Source: Gemmatimonadota bacterium
GTDB taxonomy: Bacteria > Gemmatimonadota > Gemmatimonadetes > Gemmatimonadales > Gemmatimonadaceae
Assembly (NCBI GenBank): GCA_003142495.1
Contig: PLMM01000143.1
Location: 1 to 25,290, forward strand
Length of the DNA stretch: 25,290 nucleotides
Reading direction: 5' to 3'
Shown: positions 1 to 8,373 of the stretch, piece after piece
How positions within the stretch are numbered: position 1 is the stretch's first letter
Layout of the letters: every line of letters begins with the position of its first letter
The notes under the pieces: model-generated
What the model was told of the DNA's origin: nothing
Seen by the model: the letters and a program-made list of their open reading frames with translations, nothing else
The model's database searches: none
Program-made: the position numbers and the translations under genes

Positions 1-36
1 CCGCGCAGCCCACCGCGCAACCCACCGCGCAGCCGA
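1..36 (+). repeat. Three tandem 12-bp units coding Pro/Gln-rich repeats
   Basis: Three consecutive 12-base units (CCGCGCAGCCCA, CCGCGCAACCCA, CCGCGCAGCCGA) start at the window edge. In the reading frame of the first gene they encode repeated Ala-Gln-Pro-Thr/Asn. The array probably continues upstream, outside the window. Confidence 0.7.
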
Positions 37-422
37 ACGGGCCGCCCAAGACGCGCACCGTTCCACAGGTGCAGCCGAACGTGAACGTACGTCCGGCGCC
101 CAGCACGAACGATCGTCCCATGCACACGGATGGTCCCGCGCCCGTGAACGGTTCTGCCAACAGCAGCCCCGCACACACGGTAGCCCAGCCGAACCCGAAC
201 GTGCATCCCGCGCCGAACGCGAAGCCGGCCTCACCGCCCAACACGCGTCCGGTCTCACACACCGAAGTGAAGCAGCCGAACCAACATCCGGTTGCGCAGC
301 CTCCGCACACGGTAGTAACCGATGAGAAGAAGTCGCCCGTGCAGGGCGAGAAGCCGCCGGCGCAGACCAACGAAAAGCCCAAGGAGCCCGCACAAAACGA
401 CAAGCCACCGCGTCGCAACTAA
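3..422 (+). CDS. C-terminal part of a Pro/Asn-rich low-complexity protein (partial)
   Basis: The frame is open from the window edge to a TAA at 420-422, so only the C-terminal ~139 residues are visible. They are rich in Pro, Asn, Gln, Ala and Lys, with recurring short motifs such as AQPT, QPN-NV and RPAP, and finish with a Lys/Pro/Glu-rich basic tail. There is no cysteine, no membrane segment and no recognisable fold. Such tails usually follow a folded domain and act as extended linkers across the periplasm or peptidoglycan, but the defining domain lies outside the window. An internal GTG at 69 could be read as a start, but the repeat pattern runs straight through it, so I treat the gene as truncated by the window. 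Function is unknown. Confidence 0.6.
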   Translation, partial: AQPTAQPTAQPNGPPKTRTVPQVQPNVNVRPAPSTNDRPMHTDGPAPVNGSANSSPAHTVAQPNPNVHPAPNAKPASPPNTRPVSHTEVKQPNQHPVAQPPHTVVTDEKKSPVQGEKPPAQTNEKPKEPAQNDKPPRRN

Positions 423-444
423 CCGCGGCACGGGGCGTGCTAAA

Positions 445-474
445 CTCTCTCGCGAGGCAGTCGCAGCGAGAGAG
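445..474 (+). other. Intergenic hairpin (9-bp perfect stem, 12-base loop)
   Basis: CTCTCTCGC at 445-453 pairs perfectly with GCGAGAGAG at 466-474. It lies 23 bases after the stop of the Pro-rich gene and has no T tract. It could help to stop or protect that gene's transcript. Confidence 0.4.
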
Positions 475-500
475 GGCGACGGCCGGATTCGCTCTACCTT

Positions 501-518
501 GAGCGGCTCCGGCCGCTC
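501..518 (+). terminator. Possible GC-rich hairpin terminator
   Basis: GAGCGGC (501-507), loop TCCG, GCCGCTC (512-518) forms a compact 7-bp GC stem between the Pro-rich gene and the histidine kinase. The following bases (GTCATT) are only weakly T-rich. It is therefore a weak intrinsic terminator at best and could equally be a leader hairpin of the kinase transcript. Confidence 0.3.
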
Positions 519-549
519 GTCATTCGGCGGCTAGCACACACTCGAGCCC

Positions 550-3500
550 ATGACTCTGCTCAACCGCTCGCCATCGGAAGAGAAGCGAATGGCAGCCGCG
601 CGACTCTCCCCTCGCTCGATCTTTTCGTACTGGCGCCTCACCTGGCGCCGGCTCACGGCCGTCTTCGGGCCGCCGCTGCTCGTGCTCATGATCGGCATCG
701 TCGCGTACCTGGGCACCTCCAAAATCGTGTCGACCCGCATCGAAGGCCGCCGCTCGCGCGCCGTCACCGATGCCGCCGATCAGCTACTCGCCTTCCTCAC
801 CGACGCGGAAACGGGGCAGCGCGGCTTGCTCCTCACCGGCAACCAGGACTACCTGCAGCCGTACAACGAAGCGGTCGACTCGGTGCCCTTCGCCATCACG
901 CGCCTTCGCCGCGCGCTCGGCGTCGTCGAAGCGACACCGGCCACGCGACTCGAGATCGACAGCCTCACGCTTCTGTCCGACGAAAAGATGGCCGAGCTCG
1001 CGGAGACGGTCCGCCTGCACCGCACCATCAGCCACGACAGCGCGCTCGCTGTCGTGAACACGAATCGCGGACGCGACTTCATGAACGCCGCGCGCCGAAT
1101 CGACAAATCGATTCGCGATCAGGAGGCCATCCGCCTCGCCTCCCGCGCCGCTGATCTCACGCACTTCACCAACGAAGTCACCCTCGTCGTCATCTTCGGC
1201 ACCGGCGCCGCATTCCTCATCGCTCTCCTCGTGAACGTGCTCCTCGCTCGCGATGCCGCAACGCAAACCCGACTCGCCGCCGAGCGCGATGAGTCGAACG
1301 AAGAGCTCCAGGCCACCAGCGAGGAGCTCGAGGAGCAGACCGCGCTCGCCGAGGACGCGCGCCAGGAAGCGACCGACATCCTCGAGAGCATCGGCGACGC
1401 GTTCTTCGCGCTCGACCACGACTGGAAGTTCATCTACCTCAACGAGAACGCCGAGCCGCTCGTCGGCCGCACGCGCGCCGAACTCCTCGGCGTCACCATC
1501 TGGCAGGTGTTTCCCGAGATCGTCGGGAGCACCTTCGAGCGCGAATACCGCCGCGCGATCGACGAGCAGATATCCACCGGCTTCGAGGAATATTTCGAGC
1601 CGCTCGACAAGTGGTTTCAGGTGCGCGCGTATCCGTGGCGCCGCGGCCTCGCCGTCTACTTCACCGACGTCAGCGCACGCGTGCACGCCGAGCGCTCCTT
1701 CCGCGCGCTCGCCGAAACGATGCCGCAGCTCGTGTGGTCGACGAATGCATTGGGCGGCAGCGAATACTTCAACGGCCGCTGGCTCGCGTACACGGGCGCA
1801 GACACCGCCGCTCCGTCCAACGGTGACTGGCGCAAGTCGCTCCATCCGGCCGACGCGCGCGACGTCGACGAGAAGTGGAATCGATCGTTCCGAAATGGCG
1901 ATCCCTTCGAGGCCGAGTGCCGCCTGCGCCGCGGCGACGATGGCGCATATCGATGGTTCCTCTGCCGCGCGCTTCCGCTGCGCGACGAGACGGGAAAGAT
2001 CACGCGCTGGTTCGGAACCTGCACCGATGTGCACGACCAGCGCCGCGCCACCGAGGGGCTGAGTGTCTTGGCCGAAGCGAGCGCCGTGCTCGCGACGTCG
2101 GTGGAGACCGGCGAGACACTTCGCAGTGTCGCCGATCTCGCCGTGCCGCGGCTTGGCGACTGGTGCACCATCGACCTCCTCGGCGCGGACGGTACGCTAG
2201 CGCGCATCGCCACCGTTCACTCGGATCCCGCCAAGCTCGCGATCGCGCACGAGTTCAATCGCCGCTTCCCCGCCACGCCGGATCAGCCGGGCGGAGTCTA
2301 CGCGGTGCTGCGCACCGGCGTCGTGCAGGCGAGCGAGATCACCGACGAGATGATCATCGCCGGCGTTGCCGATCTCGAGAAACGCGCGCTGCTGCTCGCG
2401 CTGGGTCTTCGCTCGTACGTCATTGCACCGATGCTCGTCGACAACGTCGCCGTCGGCGCGGTCACTATCGTTTCCGCGGAGTCTGGCCACTTCCTCGGCC
2501 CCAGCGACATCTCGCGCGTGCAGGAGCTCGCGCGCCGCACGGCGCTCGCGATCGAGCGCACGCGCCTCTTCGCCGAAACGGTGAGCGCGCGCGATGCGGA
2601 GTCGCTGAGCAACGCGCTGCTGCGCGAGAGCGAGGCGAAGCTCGTGCTTTCGATGGAGGCCGGCGGACTCGGCTCGTGGGAGTGGGACATCAGGAGCGAC
2701 CGCGTCACGTGGTCGCCGCAGACGGAGCGCATGCACGGACTCGCCGAGGGCACTTTCTCGGGCACGCGTGAGGAGTTCAGCTCCTATATCCACCCCGACG
2801 ACCGCGAGCGCGTCGCCGGCGAGATCGCGCGCACGCTGGCCGGGCGCATTCCGACCTACCACATCAAGTATCGCTTTCTACGCACCGATGGCGCCGTGCG
2901 ATGGCTCGAGGGCTTTGCCCGCCTCCGCACCGACGCGAACGGGGAGCCCGTCAGCTTCCTCGGCGTCAGTCACGATGTCACGAATCGCGAGGAACTGCTC
3001 GAGGGCGAGCAGCAGGCGCGCCGCGATGCGGAGGCGGCGAATGCGGCGAAGGCGATCTTCCTGACGACGATGTCGCACGAGCTGCGCACGCCGCTGAACG
3101 CAGTGTCGGGCTACGTCGATCTACTCGAGATGGGCGTGCGCGGTCCCATTACCGATTTGCAGCGCGAGGACCTGCGCCGCATCAGGCGCGCAAGCCAGCA
3201 TCTGCTCGTGCTGATCAACGACATTCTGAACTACGCACGTCTCGAAGCGGGAAGCGTGGAGCTGCATCTCTCCGAGGTCACGCTCACCGACGCGCTCTCG
3301 GGAATGGAGGCGCTGATCGCGCCGCAACTCCAGGCGAAGGGCGTCGCCTACGAGTACAGGCCGTGCAGCCCGCGTGTGCGCGTGCGCGCGGATCGCGAGA
3401 AGCTCGATCAGATCCTGCTCAACCTCGTCGGCAACGCGGTGAAGTTCACCGATCGCGACGGGCGCATCACGCTGACCTGCGAGATCACGAGCGATACGGC

Positions 3501-3753
3501 ACGCGTCATAGTCGAGGACACAGGGCGAGGCATTCCGCGCGGGAAGCTGCAGACGATCTTCGATCCGTTCGTGCAGGTCGATCGCCATCTCACCCCCGAG
3601 CGCCAGCAGGGTGTGGGGCTCGGGCTCGCGATCAGCCGCGACCTCGCTCGCGCGATGCACGGCGACATCTCCGTGCAGAGCGATGCGGGCAAGGGCGCGA
3701 CCTTCGTGCTCACGCTGCCGCTCTACAAACCGGAAGCGAAGTCAGTTCGCTGA
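550..3753 (+). CDS. Membrane sensor histidine kinase, CHASE3-PAS-PAS-GAF-PAS-HisKA-HATPase
   Basis: A 1067-residue sensor kinase that autophosphorylates a histidine and should pass the phosphate to a separate response regulator. Two membrane segments (about 38-56 and 209-233) flank a CHASE3-type periplasmic domain (57-207, with a TGQRGLLLTG motif). A Glu-rich coiled coil (236-275) leads to PAS domains at about 276-380 and 382-500, a GAF domain (505-677) and a third PAS (690-815). The kinase core is canonical: H-box MSHELRTPLN with the phospho-acceptor His843, N-box Asn958/Asn962, G1 DTGRGIP (Asp990), F-box FDPF (1004-1007), and G2 GVGLGLAIS (1021-1028). There is no receiver domain and no response-regulator gene nearby, so the partner is unknown. 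An ATG at 589 behind a purine-rich stretch is an alternative start and keeps all domains. The last 12 bases overlap the convergent phosphoesterase gene. Confidence 0.93.
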   Translation: MTLLNRSPSEEKRMAAARLSPRSIFSYWRLTWRRLTAVFGPPLLVLMIGIVAYLGTSKIVSTRIEGRRSRAVTDAADQLLAFLTDAETGQRGLLLTGNQDYLQPYNEAVDSVPFAITRLRRALGVVEATPATRLEIDSLTLLSDEKMAELAETVRLHRTISHDSALAVVNTNRGRDFMNAARRIDKSIRDQEAIRLASRAADLTHFTNEVTLVVIFGTGAAFLIALLVNVLLARDAATQTRLAAERDESNEELQATSEELEEQTALAEDARQEATDILESIGDAFFALDHDWKFIYLNENAEPLVGRTRAELLGVTIWQVFPEIVGSTFEREYRRAIDEQISTGFEEYFEPLDKWFQVRAYPWRRGLAVYFTDVSARVHAERSFRALAETMPQLVWSTNALGGSEYFNGRWLAYTGADTAAPSNGDWRKSLHPADARDVDEKWNRSFRNGDPFEAECRLRRGDDGAYRWFLCRALPLRDETGKITRWFGTCTDVHDQRRATEGLSVLAEASAVLATSVETGETLRSVADLAVPRLGDWCTIDLLGADGTLARIATVHSDPAKLAIAHEFNRRFPATPDQPGGVYAVLRTGVVQASEITDEMIIAGVADLEKRALLLALGLRSYVIAPMLVDNVAVGAVTIVSAESGHFLGPSDISRVQELARRTALAIERTRLFAETVSARDAESLSNALLRESEAKLVLSMEAGGLGSWEWDIRSDRVTWSPQTERMHGLAEGTFSGTREEFSSYIHPDDRERVAGEIARTLAGRIPTYHIKYRFLRTDGAVRWLEGFARLRTDANGEPVSFLGVSHDVTNREELLEGEQQARRDAEAANAAKAIFLTTMSHELRTPLNAVSGYVDLLEMGVRGPITDLQREDLRRIRRASQHLLVLINDILNYARLEAGSVELHLSEVTLTDALSGMEALIAPQLQAKGVAYEYRPCSPRVRVRADREKLDQILLNLVGNAVKFTDRDGRITLTCEITSDTARVIVEDTGRGIPRGKLQTIFDPFVQVDRHLTPERQQGVGLGLAISRDLARAMHGDISVQSDAGKGATFVLTLPLYKPEAKSVR

Positions 3754-5100
3754 CAGCGTGAAGTCGAACGCGTTCGTGAGCGGCGAGGCGTTCCGGTCGC
3801 GATCGGTGAGCGGCGGCAGGCTCCATCGCTTCTCGATGAACGAGAGGATGGAGACCGTCTCGTAGCTCGTCTTGTCGACGAAGCCCTTCTTCGCGAACGG
3901 CGAGATGATGATCGTCGGTGTGCGCGTTCCCGGGCCCCAACGATCGATCGTGGGCGGCGTGACGTGATCCCAGAAGCCGCCATTCTCATCGTACGTCACG
4001 ATGATCACCGCGTCTTTCCAGTTCGGACCGTTGCGCACGGCGTTGATCAGATCGATCGTGTGATTCTCGCCGGTGATGATGTCGGCGTACCCCGGGTGCT
4101 CGTTGTTAAGGCCGAGTGGCTTGACGAAGGATACGGCCGGCAGCGTGCCCGCAGTCGCGGCGGCGATGAAGTCGGTCTCGTCCTTCAGATGGTCGGCCTT
4201 CGCCTGCGTGCCATCCGCATAATTCGCGTAGTACGCGAATGCCTGATGATGGAACTGAAAAGTCGGAGCCGGATGTCCGGCGATCGCATCATTCCATCCG
4301 CCCGAATACCACGCCCAACTCTGATTCGCGGCGGTGAGCCGGTCGCCGATCGTCGGGTTGGTCTGATTGGGTACGAGGTTCGCTACCGGGACGGAGGCGG
4401 GATGCGGATTGTTGACGGTGAACGACGTGTTGATGCCGAAGCCATCGGGGGTGACGTAGCCATCGGTGATGACATGGCCCGCGGAGTCGAGCACCGCAAC
4501 CGCTGACGTGGGCGCGCCAGGAAACACTGGCGGCGCCGCGGCGATCAGAAATTGATGATTGAGAAACGATCCGCCAAATGCGCTGTGGAAGAAGTGATCC
4601 GCGAGCACGTAGTGCGCAGCCTCGGCCGCCATCGGCAGCACGGCCGTGTGATAGTACCCCATGCTCAACCCCTGCGCGTCGCTGATGTTCACGAACTTGT
4701 CCATCTTCCCGCCATCGATCTGCACCTGCTCCTGATAGAAGCGGTGCACGAGATCGCGCGTCGCGACGGTGGGCGGCACGTAAAGCGCGATGTCGAAGGG
4801 CGCATTGGGGAGATTCGTCGGATAGGGCTGCCCCGCGACCTCGGGAAGCGTGTCGTACGCATTCCCCGCGGAATCGAGCTGCGGAAGCGCACTCGCGGCG
4901 TCGGCGAGCCCGGTCGCTCCGGCAAATTCGCCATACGTGTTATCGAAGCCGCGATTCTCGAGGTAGATCACGACGACGTGATTCACCTTGTTGATCGTGC
5001 CGGACTTGAGCCCCGACGAATTGTCGGAACAAGAGACGCTCGTCGCAATCGCAGCGGCTGCCACGAGCAGAGCGGGATATCGAACGTTCATGCGCGTCAT
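3742..5100 (-). CDS. Phosphoesterase-family lipoprotein (acid phosphatase / phospholipase C-like, PF04185)
   Basis: A 452-residue exported hydrolase of the phosphoesterase family, which contains acid phosphatase AcpA and bacterial phospholipases C; the substrate is a phosphate ester but cannot be named. The N-terminus is a signal peptide ending in a lipobox-like SVSC (Cys24), suggesting a lipoprotein. Family landmarks are HVVVIYLENRGFDNTYGEF (41-59, metal and nucleophile region), GGSFLNHQF (176-184), EHPGYADIITGENH (334-347) and YDENGGFWDHV (370-380). Length fits the family and the C-terminus is intact. The start at 5100 has a strong Shine-Dalgarno (GAGGAAGG, about 5 bases upstream), preferred over the ATG three codons in. 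It follows the SDR gene after ~105 bases on the same strand, so co-transcription is possible but not obvious. Confidence 0.88.
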   Translation of the reverse strand: MTRMNVRYPALLVAAAAIATSVSCSDNSSGLKSGTINKVNHVVVIYLENRGFDNTYGEFAGATGLADAASALPQLDSAGNAYDTLPEVAGQPYPTNLPNAPFDIALYVPPTVATRDLVHRFYQEQVQIDGGKMDKFVNISDAQGLSMGYYHTAVLPMAAEAAHYVLADHFFHSAFGGSFLNHQFLIAAAPPVFPGAPTSAVAVLDSAGHVITDGYVTPDGFGINTSFTVNNPHPASVPVANLVPNQTNPTIGDRLTAANQSWAWYSGGWNDAIAGHPAPTFQFHHQAFAYYANYADGTQAKADHLKDETDFIAAATAGTLPAVSFVKPLGLNNEHPGYADIITGENHTIDLINAVRNGPNWKDAVIIVTYDENGGFWDHVTPPTIDRWGPGTRTPTIIISPFAKKGFVDKTSYETVSILSFIEKRWSLPPLTDRDRNASPLTNAFDFTLSAN

Positions 5101-5205
5101 GGACCTTCCTCAGGCGGTGATGGAGAGCTCAGTGGTGCTCACGCGCCTTGAGGATAGATCGGCTCCGCGAACGGTTGCTCACGGAGTCGTAACGCTTTGG
5201 AAACG

Positions 5206-6000
5206 TCAGCCGATGCTGTGGATGATTCCGCCTTCCACGCGAAGCGACGCACCATTCGTAACGGCCGACAACGGGCTCGCGACGTACGCGACGAGCGATG
5301 CCACTTCAGATGGATCGGCAAAGCGGCGAATGAGCGACGACGGACGCGTCTTCTCGAAGAAGTCCTTCTCCACTTCGGCGAGCGGCACGCCCTTCTGCGT
5401 GGCGAGCCCCTTCAGCCACTCTTCGACGCCTTCGGTGCGCGTCGGCCCAGGGAGCACGGCGTTCACGGTGACGGCGGTGCCGACCGTGAGCTCCGCAAGC
5501 CCGCGCGAGAGTCCGAGCTGCGCGGTCTTCGTCACACCATAGTGGATCATCTCGCCGGGCACGTTAAGCCCGGACTCGCTCGAGATGAAGATCATGCGCC
5601 CCCAGTTTCGACTGAGCATGCCGCGCATGTACTGGCGGCTCAAGCGCGCACCGCTCATCACGTTCATCTCCCACATGAACTGCCAGTCGGAGTCGGAGAT
5701 CTCGAGAAAGGGTTTCGCCTCGAAAGCGCCGACGTTGTTGACGAGAATGTCGACATCGGGAAAATCCCTCGCGACGGCCGCGATTCCTTCCACAGTGGAA
5801 AGATCGCCCGCGGCCCCGCGCAGCTGCGCGGACGGATTCTCCTTAGTGATGCGCGCGATGCTCTCGTCGACGCGTGCCTGCGTGCGCCCGTTCACGATGA
5901 CGGTCGCGCCCTCGCGTGCGAGCGTGCTCGCGATCGCAAAGCCGATACCGAGCGTGGAGCCGCTTACGAGCGCCGTCTTCCCCTTGAGCTGCAGATCCAT
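5206..6000 (-). CDS. Short-chain dehydrogenase/reductase (SDR) family oxidoreductase
   Basis: A 264-residue classical SDR with a cytosolic Rossmann fold, catalysing NAD(P)-dependent oxidation or reduction of an unidentified alcohol or carbonyl. It carries the cofactor motif GSTLGIG (14-20), NNVG (88-91), Asn113, and the catalytic triad Ser141, Tyr154 and Lys158 (YGVTK). The C-terminus has the usual PSEVASLVAYVASPLSAVTNGASLRVEGG segment, in which the final Gly-Gly is normal for FabG-like SDRs. I start at the ATG at 6000 (MDLQLKGKTAL) because the fold begins there; a frame extends 19 codons upstream (to 6057) but adds only low-complexity residues and would overlap the peroxidase stop. The gene follows the peroxidase by 53 bases on the same strand. 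It resembles FabG paralogs but lacks a fatty-acid gene context. Confidence 0.88.
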   Translation of the reverse strand: MDLQLKGKTALVSGSTLGIGFAIASTLAREGATVIVNGRTQARVDESIARITKENPSAQLRGAAGDLSTVEGIAAVARDFPDVDILVNNVGAFEAKPFLEISDSDWQFMWEMNVMSGARLSRQYMRGMLSRNWGRMIFISSESGLNVPGEMIHYGVTKTAQLGLSRGLAELTVGTAVTVNAVLPGPTRTEGVEEWLKGLATQKGVPLAEVEKDFFEKTRPSSLIRRFADPSEVASLVAYVASPLSAVTNGASLRVEGGIIHSIG

Positions 6001-6053
6001 GGTGAGCCCCGACGATGGTGACGCGCGCGGTGCGGTCGCACCGTGCTCCGGGG

Positions 6054-8051
6054 TCAACGCGCGGCGATCGTTTTGTGTTGCAGCGACTCGGTTCGCGGCG
6101 CACCCAGCGAGGATGTGTCGGTGAGGGCGTGAAGAAACGCTATTATCGCACTGCGCTCTGCCGCGGTCAGCTGGAGTCGCGTGGTGGGGAGCGTGGGATT
6201 GGGAAGGTGCGCGCCGAGTCCGGCGCCGCCGCCATGCACGTAGAAGTCCATCACTTGGTCGAGCGTCGCGTAGGCGCCGTTGTGCATGTAGGGCGCGGTC
6301 ACGGCGGCGTTACGAAGCGTGGGCACCTTGAACGCGTAGAGATGCTCGGCCAGGTGATCGATGCCGGCGCGCCCGGAGTCGGGATCGACGCGCGGACGGC
6401 GCATCGTGGTGCGCGCGAGGGCGCCTATTATCTCCGGCTCGGAGCTCGTGAACTCCGGCGGCATCACGCCGCTGAAGAGCGGAGCGAAGTGACAGGTGCC
6501 GCAGCGCGCCTTCCCCATGAAGAGCGTGAAGCCGAGTCGTTCGCGTCTAGACAGTGCGAGGGTGTCGCCGCGTGTAGCACGATCAAAGCGGGAGTCGAAA
6601 GAGTCTAGCGAGCGCAGATATGCGGCGAGCGCGATGCGCACGTTGCGCCCGGTGATGGCGTCATCCCGCGCACCGAAGAGCGCGTGAGCGAATTGTTGGC
6701 GGATAGTCGAGTCGTGAGCGAGATGGGTAGCGGCGAGAGCGGCGGAACTCCCCATCTCGGCGCGCGAGGCGAGGACGATGCCGATCTGATCCTCGAGCGA
6801 GAGGGCGCGCTTGTCCGCGAAGTAGAGCGGCTGATAGGCGACGTCGAGCAGCGTGGGCGTGTTGCGCGCGGGCGTATGGACGCCGCCTAAGAGCAGTGGG
6901 CGCGCGCGGCCATCGGTGAAGGCGCGCGTAGGTTGATGGCACGTCGCGCACGAGCGGTCCTGCGCGCCGGCGAGGCGGGAGTCGGAGAAGAGGCGAGCGC
7001 CCAGCGCGATGAGCGCCGGCGTCGCTGCGGGAGCGAAGTCCGGTGCGAACGCGGTAGCGTCGAGCGCGTGTAGCTCGAACACCGTCGCAGCGCTCGCGCG
7101 CCACACTCGGCGCAGCGGATAGGCGTGCGCGAGTAGCGGCGCCCGCGCGCTCGCGACTGCCTGGGCGGCGCGATTCGCGAAGCGCGTGATGAGCGCGAGC
7201 CGGTCGAGTCGCTCGAAGTCCGGATGCGAGAGGAGGTAGCGGCGAGTGGCGAGTAGCGCGCTCTCTACCCTAAGCCACTCCTCGCGCGACACGCTCGCGC
7301 TCGACTCGGCGCTTGCCTCCGCCACCGCAATCTCCCGCATCCCCTCGAACGACGCCGCCGCCTCGCGCACCGCATCCCGCGGATCATCGAGATCGAAGCC
7401 CGCGAGGCCGAGCGTCGAGACGCGCGCGATCTCCGTGCGCGCGCTCTCGAGCACCGGAAGTTCGCCGACATCGAGATAGCGCGTCTGCGTGCGGAGATGG
7501 CGCACCTGATCGCGCATGGAGATCGCAACGGCGCGGGCCGCCGCTCGTGCGCTCCCGCCCCCAGATTCAAACGCGTCGCCCAGCGATGACAGAATCACCT
7601 GAAATCCCGCCGGCGATCCGAGCGGCCGAGGCGGTGCATCGCTGTCGTCGTTCTCGAGCGGACCGTTGAGCGCGTGCGCCGTTGTCGGCGAGTACAGTTC
7701 GAGCAACGATTCGCTGCGCATGTACGCCAGTCGCGCGCGGCGAAATGCGCGGAGCGACTCACGCTTCGTGCCTCCATCGCCAGAGAGCGCGAGGGCGAGC
7801 GAGTCGAGGGCGTTGCCGAGCGAGTCGAGCTGGAGCTCGAAAACGATGCGCGCGGGCGTGGGGTTGTGCGTGCGCCACCCCCCTACCGAGTCGGCGCTGC
7901 TTTGCGACGTAGCGAGATAATACGGCGCGCCGAAAGGAGTGGGCTGGCGCTCGTTCGCTCCGAAGAGCACGAAGAGGAGCGCGAGCATTAGCGCGATGGT
8001 TGTCGCGCTCAGGAGCTTGGGAAGACGAGGAGCATTGGGGATCGCGATCAT
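6054..8051 (-). CDS. Di-haem cytochrome c peroxidase (MauG/CcpA family) with a long N-terminal helical domain
   Basis: A 665-residue membrane-anchored or exported protein. A hydrophobic segment at about 13-31 acts as signal or anchor. The C-terminal half is a typical bacterial di-haem cytochrome c peroxidase: CATCH (Cys368-His372) for one haem, CGTCH (Cys517-His521) for the other, plus the family's PTLRNAAVTAPYMHNGAYATL (577-597), which carries a probable distal ligand Met589. This enzyme class reduces H2O2 to water with electrons from periplasmic cytochrome c, while MauG relatives oxidise protein side chains. Residues ~45-335 are an extra alpha-helical, Ala/Arg-rich region with no cysteine. 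Similar helical N-terminal regions occur in some peroxidases, but I cannot assign its role. The Shine-Dalgarno at 8051 is weak. The gene is first in a same-strand run with the SDR and phosphoesterase. Confidence 0.88.
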   Translation of the reverse strand: MIAIPNAPRLPKLLSATTIALMLALLFVLFGANERQPTPFGAPYYLATSQSSADSVGGWRTHNPTPARIVFELQLDSLGNALDSLALALSGDGGTKRESLRAFRRARLAYMRSESLLELYSPTTAHALNGPLENDDSDAPPRPLGSPAGFQVILSSLGDAFESGGGSARAAARAVAISMRDQVRHLRTQTRYLDVGELPVLESARTEIARVSTLGLAGFDLDDPRDAVREAAASFEGMREIAVAEASAESSASVSREEWLRVESALLATRRYLLSHPDFERLDRLALITRFANRAAQAVASARAPLLAHAYPLRRVWRASAATVFELHALDATAFAPDFAPAATPALIALGARLFSDSRLAGAQDRSCATCHQPTRAFTDGRARPLLLGGVHTPARNTPTLLDVAYQPLYFADKRALSLEDQIGIVLASRAEMGSSAALAATHLAHDSTIRQQFAHALFGARDDAITGRNVRIALAAYLRSLDSFDSRFDRATRGDTLALSRRERLGFTLFMGKARCGTCHFAPLFSGVMPPEFTSSEPEIIGALARTTMRRPRVDPDSGRAGIDHLAEHLYAFKVPTLRNAAVTAPYMHNGAYATLDQVMDFYVHGGGAGLGAHLPNPTLPTTRLQLTAAERSAIIAFLHALTDTSSLGAPRTESLQHKTIAAR

Positions 8052-8136
8052 GCCCGAATCAAGCGCGCGCGCGTCTCGCGAATCTCGCGCGGCGGTAACG
8101 ATCGGGTTTCACCGGCGGCCAACCACTTCCCTCACT

Positions 8137-8154
8137 TGACAAATATATTTGTCA
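8137..8154. promoter_or_regulatory. Perfect 18-bp palindrome, candidate operator
   Basis: TGACAAATATATTTGTCA is an exact inverted repeat in an AT-rich pocket of otherwise GC-rich DNA, between the divergent peroxidase (start 8051) and the regulator remnant/SRPBCC pair. TTGACA at 8136-8141 matches a -35 box and overlaps it. It has the look of a dimeric winged-helix repressor site (ArsR- or PadR-like), but the binding protein is unknown. Confidence 0.55.
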
Positions 8155-8373
8155 GGCCAAGCCCTCGGCCCCCTCACCCTCGAGACCGAAGTCTCCTTCG
8201 ATTCGGCCCAACAGCAAGCAGCATTCGCCACGGAACTAATGGCATTTATAAAGACACTATCTGCTCGATATACCGCCAGTAATGCGCCTACATTACGCAA
8301 ATTCAGACTTATTGCTACTTCTCATCCATCTATGGAAAGAGCTGCTGATCCCATGTCCCAGGAGCACCTATGA
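8149..8373 (+). pseudogene. Short frame resembling the C-terminal tail of a truncated winged-helix regulator
   Basis: A 74-codon frame (TTG at 8149, in-frame stop at 8137) ends in an ATGA overlap with the SRPBCC gene, which implies translational coupling. Its sequence (LTLETEVSFDSAQQQAAFA, then a TLSARYTASNAPTLRKFRLIA segment) reminds me of the C-terminal region of ArsR-like regulators often encoded just before AHSA1/SRPBCC genes. The DNA-binding half is absent: only 85 bases separate this frame from the peroxidase start. Codon use (ATT, TTA, AGT, AAT, TCT, AGA) is far more AT-rich than its neighbours. I read it as the remnant of a lost regulator; it could also be a genuine small leader protein. 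The resemblance is from memory and unverified. Confidence 0.4.

Noticed and set aside
784..2034. 416-codon open frame antisense to the histidine kinase
   Set aside because: A high-GC shadow frame; no motif, signal or ribosome site, and it covers well-defined PAS domains.
5101..5205. Terminator or RNA between the SDR and phosphoesterase genes
   Set aside because: Only weak, imperfect repeats (CTCCG ... CGGAG) with no T tract; nothing firm.
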